Shown: piece by piece, positions 1 through 10,200 of the stretch | How the letters are laid out: every line of letters starts with the position of its first letter | Numbering within the stretch: the first letter of the stretch is position 1 | Source: UBA3792 sp964426415 | Lineage (GTDB): Bacteria > Bacillota > Clostridia > Christensenellales > CAG-138 | Direction: 5' to 3' | NCBI GenBank assembly: GCA_964426415.1 | Contig: CAYRQM010000001.1 | Span: 70,835 to 134,834, forward strand | Length of the DNA: 64,000 bases | Notes under the pieces: generated by a model | The model's input: only the letters and a program-made list of their open reading frames with translations | Databases searched by the model: none | What the model was told of the DNA's origin: nothing | Translations under genes and position numbers: made by a program

Positions 1-51
1 TTGTGACGCTCCATGTGCAGCTTCCGCGTGCCAAAAGCTGACGATTTGCGG

Positions 52-79
52 TTGACAAACGGGTTTTCCGTGGTATAAT
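52..79 (+). promoter_or_regulatory. Sigma-A promoter of thrS
   Basis: TTGACA at 52-57 and TATAAT at 74-79 with a 16-bp spacer. Both hexamers match consensus. Transcription would start near 86, giving a leader of about 210 nt before the thrS ATG at 298. Confidence 0.85.
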
Positions 80-85
80 AGGTTC

Positions 86-274
86 GACTTTGAGATGAAT
101 TCGGAAGCAGTACCATCTGCATGTTTGCAGCGAGCGGCCAAGCGGTGAGAGGGTCGTGTGAGACGGATGGGAAGACCGCCGAAGGATCAAAGCGTGTTCG
201 CACGATACAGCGAAAAGAGCACCAATTAGGGTGGAACCGCGCACAAGCGCCCCTTTTATCGGGGGCGCTTTTAT
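86..274 (+). promoter_or_regulatory. T-box riboswitch leader of thrS
   Basis: The leader carries the diagnostic T-box AGGGTGGAACCGCG at 228-241, which in this family pairs with the NCCA end of uncharged tRNA to form an antiterminator. It is followed directly by a terminator hairpin (arms 246-253 and 261-269, then TTTTAT). Uncharged tRNA-Thr should stabilise the antiterminator and allow read-through into thrS. An ACC triplet near 175-177 lies in a plausible specifier context, but I could not fold Stem I reliably, so the specifier is not assigned. Confidence 0.9.
246..274 (+). terminator. Regulated terminator of the thrS T-box
   Basis: Stem AGCGCCCC (246-253) pairs with GGGGGCGCT (261-269) and is followed by a T tract. 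It is mutually exclusive with the T-box antiterminator and ends 23 nt before the thrS start. Confidence 0.85.
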
Positions 275-297
275 ATTGTAAAAACGGAGGTATCATC

Positions 298-2244
298 ATG
301 ATTATCACTTTCCCCGACGGCTCGAAGCGTGAATTCGAGAATGGGATGAACGCATTGGACATCGCAGGCGCCGTGAGCAACGGGCTGAAGAAGGCAACCC
401 TGTGCGCCGAGATCGACGGCAAACGCACCGATGCGTTTCGTCCCATCGACCACGACTGCAGCATCAAGTTTCTGACGTTCGACGATGCGGACGGACGCTG
501 GGCGTATCGCCACACCGCATCGCACATCTTGGCGCAGGCGGTCAAGCGCCTGTTCCCCGATACCAAGCTTGCCATCGGCCCCGCCATCGAGAACGGCTTC
601 TATTACGACTTCGACACGAGCGAAACGTTTACGCAGGAGGATCTCAAAAAGATCGAAAAAGAGATGGATCGCATCGTCTCCGAAAACCTGCGGCTGGAGC
701 GCTTCGAGCTTCCACGCGAGGACGCCATTCGCTTCATGGAAGAGCGCAATGAGCCTTACAAGGTCGAGTTGATCCGCGACCTGCCCGAGGACGCCGTCAT
801 CAGCTTCTATCGGCAGGGCGAATTCGTCGATTTGTGCGCAGGCCCGCACGTCCCAAGCACCGCAAAGTGCCGCAACATGAAGCTCATGCAGGTGGCAGGC
901 GCGTACTGGCGCGGCAACGAGAAAAACAAAATGCTGCAGCGCATCTACGGCACCGCCTTCGAAAAGAAAGAAGACCTCAACGCCTATCTGACCGCTTTGG
1001 AAGAAGCCAAAAAGCGCGACCACAACAAGCTGGGCCGCGAGCTGGAGCTGTTCACCACCGTCGATCTCATCGGACAAGGGCTGCCGATTCTGCTGCCCAA
1101 AGGTGCGCGCATCATCCAAATTTTGGAGCGCTTCGTCGAAGATGAAGAGCAGCGCCGCGGCTATCTTCTGACCAAGACGCCGTTTATGGCAAAGCGTGAG
1201 CTGTACAAGATTTCGGGGCATTGGGATCACTACCGCGATGGGATGTTCGTTATGGGCGACACCGCCGACCAAGACGACCCCACCAAAGAAATCTTCGCGC
1301 TGCGTCCCATGACGTGCCCATTCCAGTTCATGGCGTATCTGAATCGCAGCCGTTCCTACCGCGATTTGCCGCTGCGCTACAACGAAACCTCTACGCTGTT
1401 CCGCAACGAGTCCAGCGGCGAGATGCACGGCTTGATCCGCGTGCGGCAGTTCACCATCTCCGAGGGACACTTGGCGTGTCGTCCCGACCAAGTCGAGGAC
1501 GAATTCCGCGGCTGTCTCGACCTTGCCAAATTCATGTTGGAAACGGTCGGGCTGGCGGAGGACGTAACCTATCGCTTCTCCAAGTGGGACGAGAACGACA
1601 CCGCAAAGTACATCGGCGACAAAGCGAGCTGGGAGCGCACGCAAAACCTCATGCGCGACATCCTCAACGATCTCAAGATCGACTTCACCGAAGCCGACGG
1701 CGAAGCGGCGTTCTACGGCCCCAAGCTGGACATCCAAATCAAGAACGTCTTCGGAAAAGAGGACACGCTGGTCACCATCCAGATCGACTTCCAGCTGGCG
1801 GAACGGTACGGCATGGTCTACACCGACAGCGATGGACAGAAAAAGTACCCCGTCGTCATTCACCGCACGTCGCTGGGCTGCTACGAGCGCACGTTGGCGC
1901 TGCTGATCGAAAAATACGCGGGCGCGTTCCCCACATGGCTGGCGCCTGTGCAGGTGAAGGTGCTGCCCATCACCGATCGTGCGCAAGAGGCGTCCGAGGA
2001 CGTGCGCAAAAAGTTGGAAGCGATGGGGCTGCGGGTCGAATCCGATCTGCGCAACGAAAAGATTGGCTTCAAAATCCGCGAAGCGCAGATGCAAAAGGTT
2101 CCGTATATGCTCGTTTTGGGCGATAAGGAAGTGGCGGATGGCGTGGTTGCCGTTCGTTCCCGCAAGGACGGCGACTTGGGCGTCATGTCGCTGGACGCGT
2201 TCGCGGGCAAAATCCTACAGGAAGTTGCCACACGCGCAAAGTAA
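298..2244 (+). CDS. thrS: Threonine--tRNA ligase (ThrRS)
   Basis: Charges tRNA-Thr with threonine in the cytoplasm; class II synthetase, 648 aa, normal length. Domains: TGS domain at residues 1-60 (starts IITFPDGS), second/editing domain with HTASH at 72-76, class II catalytic core with RPMTCPFQF, motif 2 RYNETSTLFRNE and motif 3 GCYERTLAL, then a C-terminal anticodon-binding domain (APVQVKVLPI onward). The core reads FTISEGH where many bacterial ThrRS have FTQDDAH, so this belongs to a divergent ThrRS branch; the zinc-binding Cys and His positions still appear present. ATG 298 is chosen because the frame is open upstream only through the T-box leader and GGAGG lies at 286-290, 7 nt before it. 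Monocistronic, between the T-box and a strong terminator. Confidence 0.96.
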   Translation: MIITFPDGSKREFENGMNALDIAGAVSNGLKKATLCAEIDGKRTDAFRPIDHDCSIKFLTFDDADGRWAYRHTASHILAQAVKRLFPDTKLAIGPAIENGFYYDFDTSETFTQEDLKKIEKEMDRIVSENLRLERFELPREDAIRFMEERNEPYKVELIRDLPEDAVISFYRQGEFVDLCAGPHVPSTAKCRNMKLMQVAGAYWRGNEKNKMLQRIYGTAFEKKEDLNAYLTALEEAKKRDHNKLGRELELFTTVDLIGQGLPILLPKGARIIQILERFVEDEEQRRGYLLTKTPFMAKRELYKISGHWDHYRDGMFVMGDTADQDDPTKEIFALRPMTCPFQFMAYLNRSRSYRDLPLRYNETSTLFRNESSGEMHGLIRVRQFTISEGHLACRPDQVEDEFRGCLDLAKFMLETVGLAEDVTYRFSKWDENDTAKYIGDKASWERTQNLMRDILNDLKIDFTEADGEAAFYGPKLDIQIKNVFGKEDTLVTIQIDFQLAERYGMVYTDSDGQKKYPVVIHRTSLGCYERTLALLIEKYAGAFPTWLAPVQVKVLPITDRAQEASEDVRKKLEAMGLRVESDLRNEKIGFKIREAQMQKVPYMLVLGDKEVADGVVAVRSRKDGDLGVMSLDAFAGKILQEVATRAK

Positions 2245-2256
2245 TCGCATCCGTTT

Positions 2257-2294
2257 GCGCCACCCTCCTTTTGGGGTGGCGCTTTTCTTTTTTT
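2257..2294 (+). terminator. Intrinsic terminator after thrS
   Basis: GCGCCACCC (2257-2265) pairs with GGGTGGCGC (2274-2282) and is followed by a run of T residues to 2294. Confidence 0.9.
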
Positions 2295-2329
2295 GCGGGG
2301 CGGGTTTCGGATTCGCAGGCGATTGTCTA

Positions 2330-2358
2330 TTGACGCGGCGGAACAAAACGCGTAAAAT
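2330..2358 (+). promoter_or_regulatory. Promoter of the yybS-gdpP-rplI-dnaB operon
   Basis: TTGACG at 2330-2335 and TAAAAT at 2353-2358 with a 17-bp spacer. The predicted transcription start falls on or next to the ATG at 2365, so the first cistron may be made from a leaderless message. AGGA at 2359-2362 is too close to the ATG to serve as a ribosome-binding site. Confidence 0.7.
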
Positions 2359-2364
2359 AGGAAT

Positions 2365-3411
2365 ATGAATCAGACTCGTAAATTGGGGAAAACCATCCTA
2401 TTTCTTGCGGCGGCACTGCTTGTCACGGCAGCGCTGTGCTTTTTGCCGCGCTTTGCACCCTTCTCCGTCCGGCTTGCCACGACGCTTGGCATTCCCACGT
2501 CCTACGTCACGATCTCCAACACGATGCTGTCGGCTTGCTGCATGGTGCTGCTGTTGGCGGTTGCGGCGGCGCTTTGGTCGCGCTGCGCGTGGACGCTCGG
2601 CGTCACGTCCCTGCTTGGGCTTGCGGTATTCACCTTCGCACTGGGCTACCTTGCCACGTCCGATCTTTTGGGCGCGCTGTGGCTGTTGCTGCTCATCGGC
2701 ATTCCGAGCGTAGGGCTGTATACCATGCAGCGGTGCAAGCTCAACAATTTCCGCATCGTCATCTATGGCACGTTCCTTACGCTGATTGCACTGTTCTGCT
2801 ACGTTTGCCTGCCGTCGCTCCTTGCGGAGGGCGATGCGTTTTTGCCGTTCCGCAGCCTCATCGGGCAATATGCAGCGGGCATCGAAGAAAGCAAATCCAT
2901 CCTGATTGAGTCGGGGCTGTTCACCGAAGCCACCGTGCAGGACACGCTCGATACGCTCACCGATTACAAGCTCGGCGCCGAGCAGTTCTCCATTTCGGTG
3001 CTGCTGTATCCCGCCATGCTGTGCGCGCTGACCAACTGCCTCCTTTTCCATCTGTTCAACCGTGACAAGTCCGCAGCCGTTTTGCCGCTGCCCAAGTTTG
3101 CCGACTGGCGCGTGGAGCGTTGGTTCTCCTTCTCGGTCACCATCGTCGTGCTCGTTTGCTTGGTGCTGTCCATGGTGGGCGTCACCTTTGCGACGGCGCT
3201 CTCCAACGTCTTCTATCTGCTGTGGCTGTACCCGCTGGCATTGGGCGGGCTGTGCGCCGTCAAGCGCCTTGCCAAGCGGCGTTGGGTCTTTCCCGTGGTG
3301 CTGGTGCTGGGCATTGTGCTGTTCACCATTCTCGGCCCCGTGCTGGCATTTGTGGGCTTGTTTGCAGATACCTACGAACGAATTCGATCCAATCGGGAGG
3401 GACAGGGATGA
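2365..3411 (+). CDS. DUF2232 (YybS-like) polytopic membrane protein
   Basis: 348 aa with about eight hydrophobic segments spread over the length, between short polar loops; no catalytic motif is visible. Position directly upstream of gdpP, rplI and dnaB is the standard place of the YybS/DUF2232 family in Firmicutes, which is the main basis for the call. Function is not established for the family; an ECF-transporter-like substrate-binding fold has been proposed for relatives. It overlaps gdpP by 4 nt (ATGA), so the two are translationally coupled. The start is odd: the ATG sits 6 nt behind the promoter -10 element with no usable Shine-Dalgarno; a TTG near 2383 is the only nearby alternative. 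Confidence 0.75.
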   Translation: MNQTRKLGKTILFLAAALLVTAALCFLPRFAPFSVRLATTLGIPTSYVTISNTMLSACCMVLLLAVAAALWSRCAWTLGVTSLLGLAVFTFALGYLATSDLLGALWLLLLIGIPSVGLYTMQRCKLNNFRIVIYGTFLTLIALFCYVCLPSLLAEGDAFLPFRSLIGQYAAGIEESKSILIESGLFTEATVQDTLDTLTDYKLGAEQFSISVLLYPAMLCALTNCLLFHLFNRDKSAAVLPLPKFADWRVERWFSFSVTIVVLVCLVLSMVGVTFATALSNVFYLLWLYPLALGGLCAVKRLAKRRWVFPVVLVLGIVLFTILGPVLAFVGLFADTYERIRSNREGQG

Positions 3412-5354
3412 AGCAATATCGCGGCGTTCTGATTGCCGTCGGCGTCGTCACAATCCTTGGCGTGACCGCGGCGCTCATCTTTACACGCTATATGGAGGCA
3501 GGCGTCGTCGCGGCGGCAGGTCTTCTTTTGGGGCTGACGCTTTGGCTCATTTTACGCTCCATCGCCAAAACAAACCAAGCGCGCATGGATCGCGTGTTCC
3601 GTGACAACGACCAAGCGGTGTCGGCGCTGATTCAAGGCATCACCATTCCTGCGGCGGTGCTCACATTGGAAGGCCGCGTCACTTGGCGCAACCGTGCATT
3701 TCGCGCGCTGTACGACGGCGCTAACATCAAAGAAATCCTGCCCGAATTCGAAAAGCAGCGCGGGATGAACGCGGTACAGGTCGAGCTGAACGGCTCCAAC
3801 TACCAAGTCATGCATACGGCAATCCTGCGCCCCAACACCGAAAAGCAGCTCGTGTTTCAATATTGGCTCGACCGCACGGAGGCGGCGCACTACCAACGCT
3901 TGTACGCCGAGCAGCGCCCGTACGTTTCGCTGCTGTATGTCGACAATTACGAAGAGATGGCAAGCGACGCGCAGATTCACAGCTCGGCGGTGCTTGCCGA
4001 GGTGGAACGGCTCATTGCCGAGCTTTGCAAGCGCGTGGGCGGGCTGTACCGCTGCTACGAAAACGGACGCTACCTGCTTGTGGTAGAAGCCAAACAAGAA
4101 GAACAATTAGAATCCGAACGCTTTACGCTGCTGGATCAGGTGCATCGCATCGAAACGGGCACAGGCATCATCGTTTCGCTGTCCATGTCCGTGGGCGCGG
4201 CGCCGCGCTTGGCGCAGTCCGAACAGGATGCGCGACAGGCGATGGAGCTTGCTTTGGGACGCGGCGGCGATCAAGTCGTGGTCAAAGAGGGGGCGGACTA
4301 CCGCTTCTTCGGCGGCAAGCATCAGCAGGACGCGAAGCAGTCGCGGGTCAAGGCGCGCCTGTTCTCAAAGGCGCTGCTGCAGCTGTTCGAAAACAGCGGC
4401 GACGTGTTCATCATGGGACACCGCAATTCCGATATGGACTGCCTTGGCGCGGCACTGGGCATCATGACCTGCGCCAATCACGTCGGCAGCCATGCCTACA
4501 TCGTCATCGACGCGCTGAACACCACCATCGAAGACGCCGTGCGCCAATTGGAACGGGACGGCGTGGCGTCCCGCGTCATCATCGCACCCGATCAGGCCGC
4601 CGAGATGATGCGCGCCAATTCCGTACTGGTCGTGGTGGACACCCAACGCGCCAACAACACCACCGCGCCGGAGCTTTTGCAAAAGTGCGAGCGCATCGTG
4701 CTCATCGACCATCACCGCCGCAGCGCCGACTACATCGACAACGCGACGCTTCATTATTTAGAATCGCGGGCGTCCTCCGCCAGCGAGATGGTCACCGAGA
4801 TCATGCAGTATTTTGCGGACAACGTCAAGCCCGTCGCCTTTACCTGCAGCGCGTTGTTGGCGGGCATCACGGTGGACACCAAGCAGTTTGCGTTCAATGT
4901 GGGTTCGCGCACGTTCGACGCGGCAGGCTATCTGCGGCGCAACGGCGCCGACCTCAGCTCCGTCAAGCTGATGTTCCAAAACGATTACGAAAGCTATGTC
5001 CGCTGTGCCAACGTGGTGGAGCGCGCTGTCATTCGCAAGAGCGGCGTCGCCCTCTCTTGGTGCGAGAAGAACACGCCCGACGGCAAGCTGCTGGCGGCGC
5101 AGGCTGCCGATGAGCTTTTAGGCATTCGCGGCGTCCGCGCTGCATTTGTGCTGGCGGACACCGACGGCGTCGTCTCCATTTCGGGACGCAGCTATGGGCA
5201 AATCAACGTACAAATTATTTTGGAGCAGCTGGGCGGCGGCGGGCATTTGACCATGGCGGGCGCGCAGCTTGCGGGCATTTCGACCGAGGAAGCCCGCGCC
5301 AAATTAGAAGCGTGTATCGAGCAGTACGAATCGATCAATCACGAAAACGGATGA
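3408..5354 (+). CDS. gdpP: Cyclic-di-AMP phosphodiesterase GdpP
   Basis: Hydrolyses the second messenger cyclic-di-AMP at the membrane, influencing potassium and turgor balance and beta-lactam tolerance in relatives. 648 aa. Two N-terminal membrane helices (residues 5-50), a PAS-like sensor region (about 70-150), a degenerate GGDEF domain (about 160-310), then a DHH domain with HRNSDMDCLGAA, VVVDTQ and IDHHRR as metal-binding motifs and a C-terminal DHHA1 domain ending in LGGGGH. ATG 3408 has GGGAGG upstream and overlaps the stop of the preceding gene. The order yybS-gdpP-rplI-dnaB supports the assignment. All DHH metal-ligand positions look intact. Confidence 0.95.
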   Translation: MKQYRGVLIAVGVVTILGVTAALIFTRYMEAGVVAAAGLLLGLTLWLILRSIAKTNQARMDRVFRDNDQAVSALIQGITIPAAVLTLEGRVTWRNRAFRALYDGANIKEILPEFEKQRGMNAVQVELNGSNYQVMHTAILRPNTEKQLVFQYWLDRTEAAHYQRLYAEQRPYVSLLYVDNYEEMASDAQIHSSAVLAEVERLIAELCKRVGGLYRCYENGRYLLVVEAKQEEQLESERFTLLDQVHRIETGTGIIVSLSMSVGAAPRLAQSEQDARQAMELALGRGGDQVVVKEGADYRFFGGKHQQDAKQSRVKARLFSKALLQLFENSGDVFIMGHRNSDMDCLGAALGIMTCANHVGSHAYIVIDALNTTIEDAVRQLERDGVASRVIIAPDQAAEMMRANSVLVVVDTQRANNTTAPELLQKCERIVLIDHHRRSADYIDNATLHYLESRASSASEMVTEIMQYFADNVKPVAFTCSALLAGITVDTKQFAFNVGSRTFDAAGYLRRNGADLSSVKLMFQNDYESYVRCANVVERAVIRKSGVALSWCEKNTPDGKLLAAQAADELLGIRGVRAAFVLADTDGVVSISGRSYGQINVQIILEQLGGGGHLTMAGAQLAGISTEEARAKLEACIEQYESINHENG

Positions 5355-5370
5355 AAGGCAGGGCAAACAA

Positions 5371-5811
5371 ATGAAAGTATTGCTTTCGCAGGATGTGAAG
5401 GGCACGGGCAAGAAGGGTGAGATCGCGGACGTTTCCGACGGATACGCACGCAATTTCCTGTTCCCGCGCAAGATGGCAACGCCGGCGGACACGACGGCGA
5501 TCAATGCGGCAAGCATTCAAAAAAGCGCGGCGCAGCACCGCAAGTTTACGGCGGGCGTGAAGGCACGCGAACAAGCCGAAAAGTTAGAAGGCGCAACGGT
5601 GCATGTCAAGGCGCATGTCGGCGAAAACGGCAAGCTGTTCGGCACCGTCGCGGGCAAAGAAGTGGCGCAGGCGCTCAAGGAGCAGCGCGGCATGGACGTC
5701 GACAAGAAAAAAATCTCCATCGAAACCATCCGTGCGCTCGGCACCTACACCGCCAAGGCGAGCCTGTTTGAGGGCGTCGCCGTCACCTTCCGCGTCATCG
5801 TCGAGGAATAA
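5371..5811 (+). CDS. rplI: 50S ribosomal protein L9
   Basis: Structural protein of the large ribosomal subunit that binds 23S rRNA. 146 aa, the usual length. The N-terminal rRNA-binding domain begins MKVLLSQDVKGTGKKGE and continues DGYARNFLFPRK, both hallmark L9 sequences; a central helix rich in Ala, Lys and Glu leads to the C-terminal domain (GKLFGTVAGKEVAQAL onward). It lies 16 nt after gdpP and its stop overlaps the dnaB start by 1 nt (TAATG), so L9 and the helicase are co-translated. Confidence 0.97.
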   Translation: MKVLLSQDVKGTGKKGEIADVSDGYARNFLFPRKMATPADTTAINAASIQKSAAQHRKFTAGVKAREQAEKLEGATVHVKAHVGENGKLFGTVAGKEVAQALKEQRGMDVDKKKISIETIRALGTYTAKASLFEGVAVTFRVIVEE

Positions 5812-7151
5812 TGGAACAAACCATTGAACGGGCATTGCCCAATAACGTCGAGGCGGAGCGTTCCGTCTTGGGCGCCATGCTGTTAGAGTCCGAAGCGCTG
5901 GATTCCATGCTGGAACAGCTGTTTCCCGAGGACTTCTATCAGTCTGCACATGCCGACATCTTTGCGGCGATGCGATCCATCCGTGCGGAGGGAAGCGCCG
6001 TCGATCTTGTTACGCTGTCCGGCGCGTTGGAGCGCATGGGCAAGCTTGAGGCGGCGGGCGGCATCGTCTATCTGACCGAGCTGATGCGCTTTGTGCCCAC
6101 GGCGGCAAACGTCCAATACTATGCCAAAATCGTCGAGGATCACAGCACGCAGCGCGCCCTCATTCGCGTGGGCAACGACATGATCCGTAACGGCATGGAC
6201 GACCAGCACGACGTGGAGGAATCCTTGGATTCCGCCGAACGCAAGCTGTACGACATCACCATGCGCAAGACGGAGGTCACGCTTTCGCCCGCCAGCGAGA
6301 TCGTGCCCGACACGCTCAATCAAATCGGCGAGCTGATTCAACGCAAGGGCAAGCTGACGGGCTGCGCCACGGGCTTTTCCAAGCTGGATCGGCTGACCAA
6401 CGGTCTCCAAAAAAGCGACCTCATCATCATCGCCGCACGTCCCGCCATGGGCAAGTCGGCGTTCGCCATGAACATCGCCCAGTACGCCGCGCTGCACGAC
6501 AACCGATCCGTCGCCGTTTTTTCGCTCGAAATGAGCAAAGAGCAGCTCATGATGCGTATTCTTTGCACCGAAGCATCGGTGGACTCCCAAAAGATTAAAG
6601 ACGGCACGCTGGGCGACGCCGAAACGCAGCGCTTGATGGAAGCGGCGGAGCCGATGCAGCGCGCCAAGCTGTACATCGACGATTCTGCGGGCGCAACGGT
6701 CACGAGCATCCGTTCCAAATGCCGCAGGCTCAAGGCGCAGCAAGGGCTGGACATGGTCATCATCGACTATATGCAGCTGATGCAGGGCACCGGCACGGCA
6801 GGGCGCAAGTCGGACAACCGCCAACAGGAAATTTCCGACATGACCCGCGCCATGAAGCTGTTGGCGCGTGAGCTTGCCGTTCCCATTTTGCTGCTGTCGC
6901 AGCTCAACCGCGGGCCGGAGCTTCGTCAAGACCATCGCCCGATGATTTCCGACCTGCGCGAATCGGGCTCCATCGAGCAGGACGCCGATATGGTCATTCT
7001 GCTCTATCGTGCCGCCGTCTACGACGAAACGGCAGGCAACGAATCCGAAGCCATCGTGGCAAAGAACCGCCACGGCCCCATCGACAAATGCGACTTGGTC
7101 TTCCAAGGCGAATTCACCCGCTTTCGCACCCTCCAAACGGACGAAGCATAA
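5811..7151 (+). CDS. dnaB: Replicative DNA helicase DnaB/DnaC
   Basis: Hexameric 5'-3' helicase that unwinds DNA at the replication fork. 446 aa. The N-terminal DnaB domain starts PNNVEAERSVLGAMLLE; the RecA-like core has Walker A ARPAMGKSAFA (about residues 204-214), Walker B MVIIDYMQLMQG, and the DLRESGSIEQDADMV signature near the C-terminus. No intein is present. Last gene of the yybS-gdpP-rplI-dnaB operon, followed at once by a terminator. Confidence 0.97.
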   Translation: MEQTIERALPNNVEAERSVLGAMLLESEALDSMLEQLFPEDFYQSAHADIFAAMRSIRAEGSAVDLVTLSGALERMGKLEAAGGIVYLTELMRFVPTAANVQYYAKIVEDHSTQRALIRVGNDMIRNGMDDQHDVEESLDSAERKLYDITMRKTEVTLSPASEIVPDTLNQIGELIQRKGKLTGCATGFSKLDRLTNGLQKSDLIIIAARPAMGKSAFAMNIAQYAALHDNRSVAVFSLEMSKEQLMMRILCTEASVDSQKIKDGTLGDAETQRLMEAAEPMQRAKLYIDDSAGATVTSIRSKCRRLKAQQGLDMVIIDYMQLMQGTGTAGRKSDNRQQEISDMTRAMKLLARELAVPILLLSQLNRGPELRQDHRPMISDLRESGSIEQDADMVILLYRAAVYDETAGNESEAIVAKNRHGPIDKCDLVFQGEFTRFRTLQTDEA

Positions 7152-7160
7152 AAAATTAAG

Positions 7161-7196
7161 GACTGCAAAAACCACGGTTTTGGCAGTCCTTTTTTG
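7161..7196. terminator. Terminator shared by convergent dnaB and RND gene
   Basis: GGACTGC (7161-7167) pairs with GCAGTCC (7184-7190), with further A/T pairs inside. T6 follows on the plus strand, and the complementary strand is T-rich on the other side (7151-7159), so it can act in both directions. Confidence 0.85.
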
Positions 7197-7215
7197 ATGC
7201 AAAAATGTTGTTGCG

Positions 7216-10200
7216 TTACGGCTCGATGATGACTTCGTAGTCGGAGGGGCGATAGTCGTTCGTCTGCTTTGCAGCGGAAATGACAAGCTCGTCGTGGGAG
7301 AAATCCACCTGCGGCGCGGCGGCGGGCGCTTCGGTTGCAGGACTTGCTTTGCACTGCTTTTTCGGGACATGGCGCTGCTTGGAATGGGGCTTGCGCGGCG
7401 TCGGCGCATCGGCTTTGACGGCGGCAGCCTCTTCGGCAGGCGCTTGCAGCTTTTCGGGAACGTCCGCGTCCGAAGGGGCGTCAGAAAGCGTGGGCGCGTC
7501 GCCGGAAGGCTTTTTGTCGCGGCGCAGCAGATCGTACAGCACGGGGATGATGAACAGAGTGGTAAAGGTGGCGTAGGTCAAGCCGCCGATGCAGACGACT
7601 GCCACGGGCTGGATGATCTCGGAGCCTGTGCCAAACCCGATTGCCAACGGCAGCAGACCCAAAATGGTGGTCAGCGCGGTCATGAGGACGGGGCGCACCC
7701 GCAGCGTGGTGGCTTTTACGATGGCGTCACGCTTGGACATGCCCGCGTCGCGCAGCTGGTTCGCGGTATCCACCAGCACGATGCCGTTGTTGACGGCGAC
7801 GCCAACCAGCATAATCATGCCGATCATGGCGACGATGCTCACCTCCTCGCCCGCAATCAAAAGCCCCAAGAACCCGCCCGCAAAGGCAAGCGGGACGGTG
7901 CCCAACACGATGAACGGGCTGAGCAGCGACTGGAACTGGGCAACCATGATGAGGTAGATGATGAGTACGCCAAGCGCCAGCATCCAAGCCAAGTCGGACA
8001 GGGCGCTGAGAATGGTTTCGTTCTCGCCTGCAAACACGACGGAGCAGCCCGCGGGCAGCGTCAGCGCGTTGACGGCAGCTTGGGCGGCGTTGGTCACATG
8101 GGTGATGTTGTAGCCCTCGTCCAACGTGCCCGACACCTCGACATAGCGGCGCTGGTCGGTGCGGGCGATGGAGGCAAGCGTGGTGGTTTCGGTGATTTCC
8201 GCGACGTCGCAAAGCTGCACGGTCTCCTCGGTGCCGTCCTGCTTGGTGACGGAAATGGAGAGCGTGCGGAACGCGTCCAAGGATTCGAACGCGGTCTGCG
8301 ATACGATGGTGACGTCCAGCGACGTGCTGTCGGTGGTGATGCTCGTTGCCGTCACGGAGTCGGTGAGCTGTTCTGCCACCGCCAGATAGACCTGCGCCAC
8401 GGTGAGCCCGTGCTTGACCGCCTTTTCCCGATCCACGGTGACGTGCAGTGCGGGCGAAACGTCGTCCGTGCCGCCCGACACCTCATGGATGCCGTCCACC
8501 TTGGACAGCGTATCCGCAACCATTGTGGCGGCGGCGGACAGGTCGGACAGGTCGTTGCCATAGATGTCGATGGCGACGCCGGAGGACGAAAGAGAGCTGA
8601 AGTCCATGGTGGTCATGCCCGCGATGGTAAACGGATGTTCCTCGGAAAGAGGCGACAAGGCGTCTTTGATTTCGGATTCGATGTTGAGGCTGTTCTTGCC
8701 GCTCGACGCGTCGATGAGACAGTAAATGGTCAGCTCGGAGACGTCCGCCGTGCCGGTGGAGCCGCCGATGCCGATGATGGACGCCACACCGTTGCCCAGC
8801 ATCCCGCCCACATCCGTCAAGTCTTTGACTTGGTACAGCGCCTCCATAAACTGATCCGCAAGCGCCACGTCCTCCTCAAAGGTGCTGTTTTCGGGCAGCG
8901 CCACGGTGACGGAGATTTGTTGCCCCGCACTGGAGGGGAAGTAGGAGAACCCGCGGGAAAGCGACGCCCACGCGCTGCCTGCCAACACCAGCACGGCAAG
9001 CACCAACGCCACGACGCGATGCCGCAGCACGAAGCGAACGGCTTTTTCCAACCCGCGCAGCAGCGCCTTGAAGGTGCGATGCTTTTCTTTGACGGGGCGG
9101 CGCATCAGCCCCGTTACCATGGCGGGAATGACGGTCAGCGCCACGATGAGCGAAGCCAACAGGGAATAGGTGACGGTCAGCACCATGTCCATAAAGATTT
9201 GGCGCGTCAGCCCTTCGACAAACAGGATGGGGACGAACACGCAGATGGTGGTGAGCGTGGAGGCGGTGATGGCGCCCGTCACCTGCTTGGCGCCCTGCAT
9301 GGCAGCCTCTTTGACGGGCACGCCCTCGGCGCGCAGCCGATAGATGTTCTCGATGACGACGATGGAATTGTCCACCAGCATGCCGATGCCGATGGCAAGC
9401 CCCGCCATGGAGATGATGTTCATGGTGACGCCCGAAAAGTACATCATGACCAGCGCGAACAGGACGGAGATGGGGATGCTGATGCCCACGATGAACGTCG
9501 GACGCAGATCGCGCAGGAACAGGAACAGAATCAGAATGGCAAGCACCGCGCCGATGATGAGGTTTTGCACGACGGAGTTGATTGCCAAATGGATGTAGCT
9601 GCCCTGATCCATGAGGTTGATGAAATGCAGCCCTTCCTTCTCGGCGCTCAGCTCGGCAAAGCGCGTGGTGATGTTGTCCGCGACGGTGGCGGTGGCATAG
9701 GAGGACTGCTTGGTAAACGCCAGCAGCACGCCGCTTTCGCCGTTGATGCGGGCGTAGGTGGTGCCGCTGTTGTCGGTAACGGACAGCGTCGCAATGTCGG
9801 ACAGGCGAACGGCGCCGATGTCGCCCAAATCCAAATAGACCAGCGCCACGTCCCGCAGGGCGTCGATCTCGTCGATGGCGTCGCCCACGGTGACCATCCA
9901 TTGCTCGGTGCCGCTTTGCACATAGCCGGCGGGCATCTCAAAATTTTGTGCCTTCAGCAGCGTCGCAAGGGTTTTGACGGACAATACGGTGTGCAGGTCG
10001 GCGCTCTTTTTGGCGGCAGCCAACTGTTCTGCGGCGGCTTCCTCGGCGGCGGTCAGCTGCGTGTTGCCTTCGTCCACCTTTTCCTGTCCTTCGTCCAGCG
10101 CAAGCAGCCCGCTGTTGATGGCGCTTTGCGCGGCGTTCAGCTTGCCGTTCACGGACGCCTTTTGCGACGCAAGCGTTTCGTAGCCTTCCTCGACGGTGAT

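Noticed and set aside
271..2094. 607-codon open frame on the minus strand inside thrS
   Set aside because: Antisense shadow of a strongly coding high-G+C gene; Arg/Gln/His/Leu-rich composition, no ribosome-binding site, no domain.
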